From positions 632,001 to 696,000 of the forward strand of contig JAXRKP010000019.1 in assembly GCA_037039925.1 (NCBI GenBank): a stretch of 64,000 nucleotides of DNA, given 5' to 3'. The translations under genes were made by a program, and so were the position numbers. Below, piece after piece: positions 46,083-64,000 of the stretch (position 1 is the stretch's first letter; each line of letters starts with the position of its first letter). Source of the DNA: Doris montereyensis (taxonomy: Eukaryota; Mollusca; Gastropoda; Nudibranchia; Dorididae). The notes under the pieces are model-generated. The model did not search any database and was not told where the DNA came from. It saw only the letters and a program-made list of their open reading frames with translations.

Positions 46083-46440
46083 TGCGTCGAGGGCCAAGTG
46101 GTTAGGCTAACCGACCAGACTTGAAATTATGATGAGATCTGTGGTTCAAATCATAGCAACGCTAATTCTGACGTTGGTCTGTTCCTTGGGAAAGATAATA
46201 AATAATACTAAACATGGGTTTTCCCCACTCGACCCAGGTACAAATGGGTTCTAGTCCTACCAGTAACAAGTACAAGTCTTACTTCAAATTGAAGTTCAAT
46301 TGTACTACAACTAAGTACAAGCACTGTCTTGGGAGTAAACACCTGCATCAGACTAGTGTCCTGTCCAGGTGGTTATTATGATTTATCACCTGCTCTGTTT
46401 CACACGATAGAATCCAGGTCTATTGACCTTGAAGTGAGGT
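46083..46440 (+). mobile_element. tRNA-derived SINE, diverged
   Basis: The head GAGGGCCAAGTGGTTAGGCT and B-box-like GTGGTTCAAATC are followed by CCTTGGGAAAGATAA and AGGTACAAATGGGT, an extra ~80 bp, then GGGAGTAAACACCTGCATCA. A reversed family B repeat follows it. Confidence 0.65.
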
Positions 46441-46444
46441 GAAG

Positions 46445-46560
46445 TTAAAATTAAGAGGAAACAGCAAGATGAAAGGGAAATGAAATAACGAACATGAAAG
46501 AAATAGGAAAAAGGGAGGACCTATCCAGTAGCAGTTACCACCCACCCACCTACCCAGCCA
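46445..46560 (-). repeat. Dispersed repeat family B, reversed
   Basis: AATTAAGAGGAAACAGCAAG on the + strand is the reverse complement of the family core. The 5' end of the repeat is the CCACCCACC side. Confidence 0.65.
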
Positions 46561-46699
46561 AGGCATCATCAAGATGTACACGTGATAATAGTGACAATGA
46601 CATGCACACACTCAACAGTAAATTTTTTTTTGGAGAAACTCAAAACTTGCCACTAATATTACTAATAATAACACCACCTCACATTCCATAAGAAGACCA

Positions 46700-48399
46700 A
46701 TGCAGTACATCATGTGATGTAGTAGAACTAGTACTACTAGTAGCAGTAGTAACTATTAGTAGCATGTGTAGTATGTACTATTAGTAGCATGTGTAGTATG
46801 TAGGCTATCTAGATTCAAGTGGCCTTGTCCAGGAGGATGTCAATGCCGGCATATCTCTCAGATTTCAATGGTGTGTTGTCATTACTGCTACATGTATTAT
46901 TAAGTATTAAATTTTATTAGAAATTAATACTACATAATACTCTTGCTTACTTATACTTATAAGTTATAGTATATTAACTTGTGTTCTTATTTTATACTTA
47001 CAAGTTATTTTAACTTGTGTTCTCTAAGTATATATATACTCATTTGTCTGTATATCGTTATTATTATTTATTACTATTAGTTAATAGTAATAGTACTAAT
47101 ACTACACCTGTATGCTTGCATGTATTTGTGTGTGTATGTTTGTCTGCAAGTGTGAGGGTACCAGCTCCACAGTGTATAAAATCAAGCATGTATCTTGTTG
47201 TGCCTGTACATGATCGTGAAAACTGAGATCTCATTCTTTCCAGCATATGGTGAAACATATGTATGTTTCAAGGGCAGTGGCAGAGATAATGATTAATTAA
47301 TTAATAATAATACGGCAAATTTTCTGCCACATCTGGCTACAGCAAAATAATCGAGCTTGATTTCTCAATTTGTGGCTAAAGAGTTGAGGAGATAATATTC
47401 GCGTATTCGCAATACAGCCAATAGAATCAGCCAACATCTTTTTCTCTTTAACCACTGAACCCCTCTTTCCACCACAGATCTCTCTCATCACCCCGCTCCC
47501 CCCCCCCCTCGAATCTATAGGAATGAGTGACCAACAACATTGCGTCCAACAGACAAAAGTTTGTAAGTAATGTAAGTAACAAGTCTGTTTTCAAAGAAGA
47601 GGCACAAAAAAGTGGTCAAGTGGGTAAAGATTTAATTGTAAAAAGTTAAAGAATAACAGATTCTAGACAGCCATTTATTTATTAAAGCAGTCTGTACAAA
47701 TCAGCATAATTAATATTCTTCCTTGTGTTGTTACTTCAAGTGGTTTTTCCATTTTATAAAATTATTTTAAATCCTAGGATGACGCTAACGACAGTCATTT
47801 TCACACATCACACACCACACAGAGAACACGGAGAACATAAAAAATAAAAAAAGCGTTCTATATATAAATAAATGACAGCCACATTATGAGAAAGAAAAAA
47901 GTATTGAAAGAATTTTAATAACAATAAATATCTAAAGTTGATTACAATTTTAATCGCTTTTCAAGAAATGCCACGATATTTAAAAAAAAATTCAAACTGG
48001 GCATGTGGCTAGTCCTTCTGCTCTTTCTTCTTGGAAAGATCAAAATTCAGTTTAAGCAGACGAAGAAAGCTTTGAAAAATGTGCCAGATATAAAGTAGTA
48101 GTAACGAAACGAAATTAAAAAAACATGAGTATGCAGATATTGAAGCTAAATTAGGTTTAGAACAAATGTGTGATGATCATACACCATGTATACAGTAACA
48201 GGCTGGCAAGGAAATCTATATTTATCTACATTCATCTATTGCGGAAAAAAAAAAAGTTTTTAAAATTCACATACAAAAAAAAAAAAAGTTGTGTAGTTGA
48301 ATTCGCTCATGGTAAATAAACGGTACACATTTTGTTGTTCTCATACGCACATATATGATAGCTGTGATAGTTGCATTAATAGAGGTTTTATGATAATAA

Positions 48400-48433
<34 letters not shown>

Positions 48434-49813
48434 TAGATTTCTTTTTAAAAAAAAACCAGACTGAACATATCATGAGAATACATGATCTTTTAGCAGGAGA
48501 GAGAGAAAAAAAAACACAAAAAAGAGAGAAAAAAACGAAAAACAAAACGAGGAGAAAGCATGGCTATTGACTTCACTGGCAGATGGAAAGATCAAAGACT
48601 GACAGGCCCAGGTGTCTACTCAATGGCAAGCTAGTGCTACGAGTCCCATTTCACGCTGATGATGATGTTAAGATGTACAATATATGTATGTATATTTACA
48701 TATTTATATAATAGGAGATGGAGAGATGCTATAATAACACAGGGCCTAAAGGACGGATGTCGTGTCTCTTTAGCCTGGTTTTACAATACTGTGACTGACT
48801 GGCTGGTGTCCTCCCAAAGCTAGAAGCGTTCTTCTTACTTCAGCCGGAAGGGGCTCGGACGCTTGCGGAGATAGACTGGCTGACCGACCAGCGTGAAGAA
48901 GTACATGGAGCACTGATTTATCATCAGAGATAGACAATCTGTACCTGTGAGCTAACAATCTTTTTTTATGTATAATAAATCTGAACTTATTGTACTTTTT
49001 GCATAATTTAATAAAATAATAAATAAAAAAATTAATAATTCCATATCGAATGTCTCACCACAAAAAAACCCTGATGCACATAGTATGATGGAGAGAGAGA
49101 GAGAAAGTATTTGATACTGCTAATTTTTTAAAAAGCCCCAAAAACGATGAAACCCCCTTATAGAGTCACTGCTAGCACAATGACCAAAATGAATTACTGA
49201 GACATGACGGCGATGACATGATGTCGGGTGTACGAGAAGGGTCAGGGATCTTCGGACCCTTCCCAAGTGTATGAGTACGTATTAATGACAATGCCTGGTC
49301 ATAATAACAACAATAATAGAATCATCATACTGACAAAGTATGAAACAGAATCGTACACATTTCTCAGTAGCCCATTTTGGTCACGTCGAAAGAGTTGTTA
49401 GAGAGTTTTAATCTCCGAATAAGTATATGAAGGTGCAATCCAGAAATAACTTTGTACAAGCACAGCTTAAACATTTTATTTTTCTCTTCTTTGGTCTTTC
49501 TGATCTTAATTGGCTAAACCACAAAATAATTTTCGTCCTCATCATCAAACGCATTAAATTTCAAGAAGTTTTATTTTTTAAATTTACACTTTGAACTTCT
49601 ATGACAAAACAGGAAGAAGAAATGGAAAAAATTTTGAACAGACATCAAAAATTAACCCACTAGGAGTATGCCTGGATGTCTCAACGGCAAATGGGCTGAG
49701 CCTATCACATTTTTGTTTCTTGGCAAGTTGACAAACTGCGTCACATGAGTGAAATGATGAGGAAGCTCTGGTAGTAATGTAGTGGACAAAGGCAAAGGGG
49801 TTTGGGGGGGGGC
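46700..49813 (-). other. Probable 3' UTR and downstream flank of tropomyosin
   Basis: AT-rich DNA without a credible coding exon follows the distal stop. Several AATAAA words occur on the - strand, for example TTTATT on + at 49570 and near 47670, so the end of the transcript cannot be fixed. It also holds an (AAT)n run near 48400-48434 and many A/T homopolymers. Confidence 0.4.
48401..48434. repeat. AAT microsatellite
   Basis: About eleven AAT triplets downstream of tropomyosin. Confidence 0.9.
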
Positions 49814-62998
<13,185 letters not shown>

Positions 62999-64000
62999 CT
63001 GGAGAAAGTGAAGAAAAAACATTGGCGGCACCAGGACACAGCATTACTTCACTGGGATCTTTTAAAAAAAGTTTTTTGTTTTTAAATAGAATATTTTCTT
63101 TTGGTGTCTTTTTTTGTGTCTTCTTTTCATTTAGTTTTTTTTTCAATTTGGTTTTGTTCAAACATAAGATATGGATCCAGACGGGGGGAGAACAAATGAC
63201 AACATTCAAGCAGTACGATATGCCACACAAAACTGGGGCAGTTATCCATGCTGTTAAAAAGGAAGATTACATGTCTGTCTGCAGCAGCTTTTCGCGCAGT
63301 GGAGATAGAAATAACTTTGGGCCAACTTTTCTTCTCCTTTTTCAGCAAATCGGAATTTTAAAAATTATAACTTATTTTTGGACTCTACAGGAGCAAAATT
63401 TGAGGAAAAACAGCTTAAGATTCCAACTTTTCTCCTGTTCATAAAAAAGAAGATTAGCTGTTACAAAGGAGGTTTGCTTTCAGGGTAAGTGGAACGGAAA
63501 TAAGAAGCGATGCCGCTACAGTTATCGATTGATCTCTCGGCATAACGTGGACTTTAAAAGCTGCTGCATAACAAGATCCGGCAGGAGTTAAGGTCAAAAA
63601 TAGGAATGTCCAAAGACAAAAATTTTACGGGTTGCTTTTGGCATATTCACTCGTACGTTTCTAAGATCAAGCATCCAAACCATGGATAGACCTCCAAAGA
63701 AGATCGAACCATTTTACTAGACCATGCTGAAAGACGTATATCTAGGAAGTAGAGAACAGAATTCTGGGACTGAATGAGGAAAATTTGTAACAAACGGAGA
63801 GAGGGCAAAGGGTAGGGGACAACAAACCCAACACTGTCCAACCAAATTTTGTTTTTTGTTGTGGACCCCATGGGGTCTGGTCTGCAGTTTTTTTTTTCTT
63901 TTTTACGATCCAAAGAAGATATAAAAAAGAAAGAAGAGAAGATGCATCCGTGTCACGCCAGCAGTTTCGTACACTGCCTCGTCCAATTGATGATAGCATT
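62999..64000 (-). other. Intron upstream of tropomyosin exon 6, cut by the window edge
   Basis: T/A-rich sequence without a recognised exon. Exon 5 would be expected further right. Confidence 0.5.

Overview
This is animal nuclear DNA: genes split by introns, GT-AG splice sites, tRNA-derived SINEs, long minisatellites and no operons. The protein sequences and the frequent TCTAGATCTAGA-type words suggest a mollusc, most likely a gastropod. That placement is an inference and was not tested by a search.

Two genes are recognisable, and they converge. On the + strand, positions 3361-36226 hold a nearly complete BRCA1 orthologue. It has three RING-finger exons (3361-10209), one very large central exon (18727-24238), the exon for the PALB2-binding coiled coil (27269-27359) and the exons of the two BRCT repeats (28200-36226). 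The order and phase of these exons resemble vertebrate BRCA1. On the - strand, positions 62998 down to 49814 hold the 3' half of a tropomyosin gene: two alternative 76-nt exons (exon 6 type), a 63-nt exon 7, two alternative 70-nt exons (exon 8 type) and two alternative terminal exons. Exons 1-5 of tropomyosin lie beyond the right edge. A third gene begins at 2952 on the - strand, head to head with BRCA1 across about 400 bp. Only its first coding exon is recognised and its product is not known to me.

Layout: 1-2680, repeats and the intron of the divergent gene; 2682-3446, divergent gene pair; 3447-18726, large early BRCA1 introns with a decayed piggyBac-like element plus a condensed second copy, a dispersed ~700 bp repeat, a 57-bp minisatellite and an intronic zinc-finger ORF; 18727-36226, the body of BRCA1 with SINEs, a 21-bp minisatellite and simple repeats in its introns; 36227-49813, gene-poor DNA with a 4-kb 39-bp minisatellite and further dispersed repeats; 49814-64000, tropomyosin with a 28-bp minisatellite between its two terminal exons.

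Most BRCA1 exons of useful length carry single-base frame breaks, mainly one missing base at a homopolymer, while functional residues on both sides of the breaks are intact. I read this as uncorrected consensus error rather than gene death, but reads are needed to decide. I found no sign of an unknown multi-gene system. The most interesting items are the BRCA1 structure with its four-fold TPxK motif array, the three layers of alternative exons in tropomyosin, and several unusual repeats.
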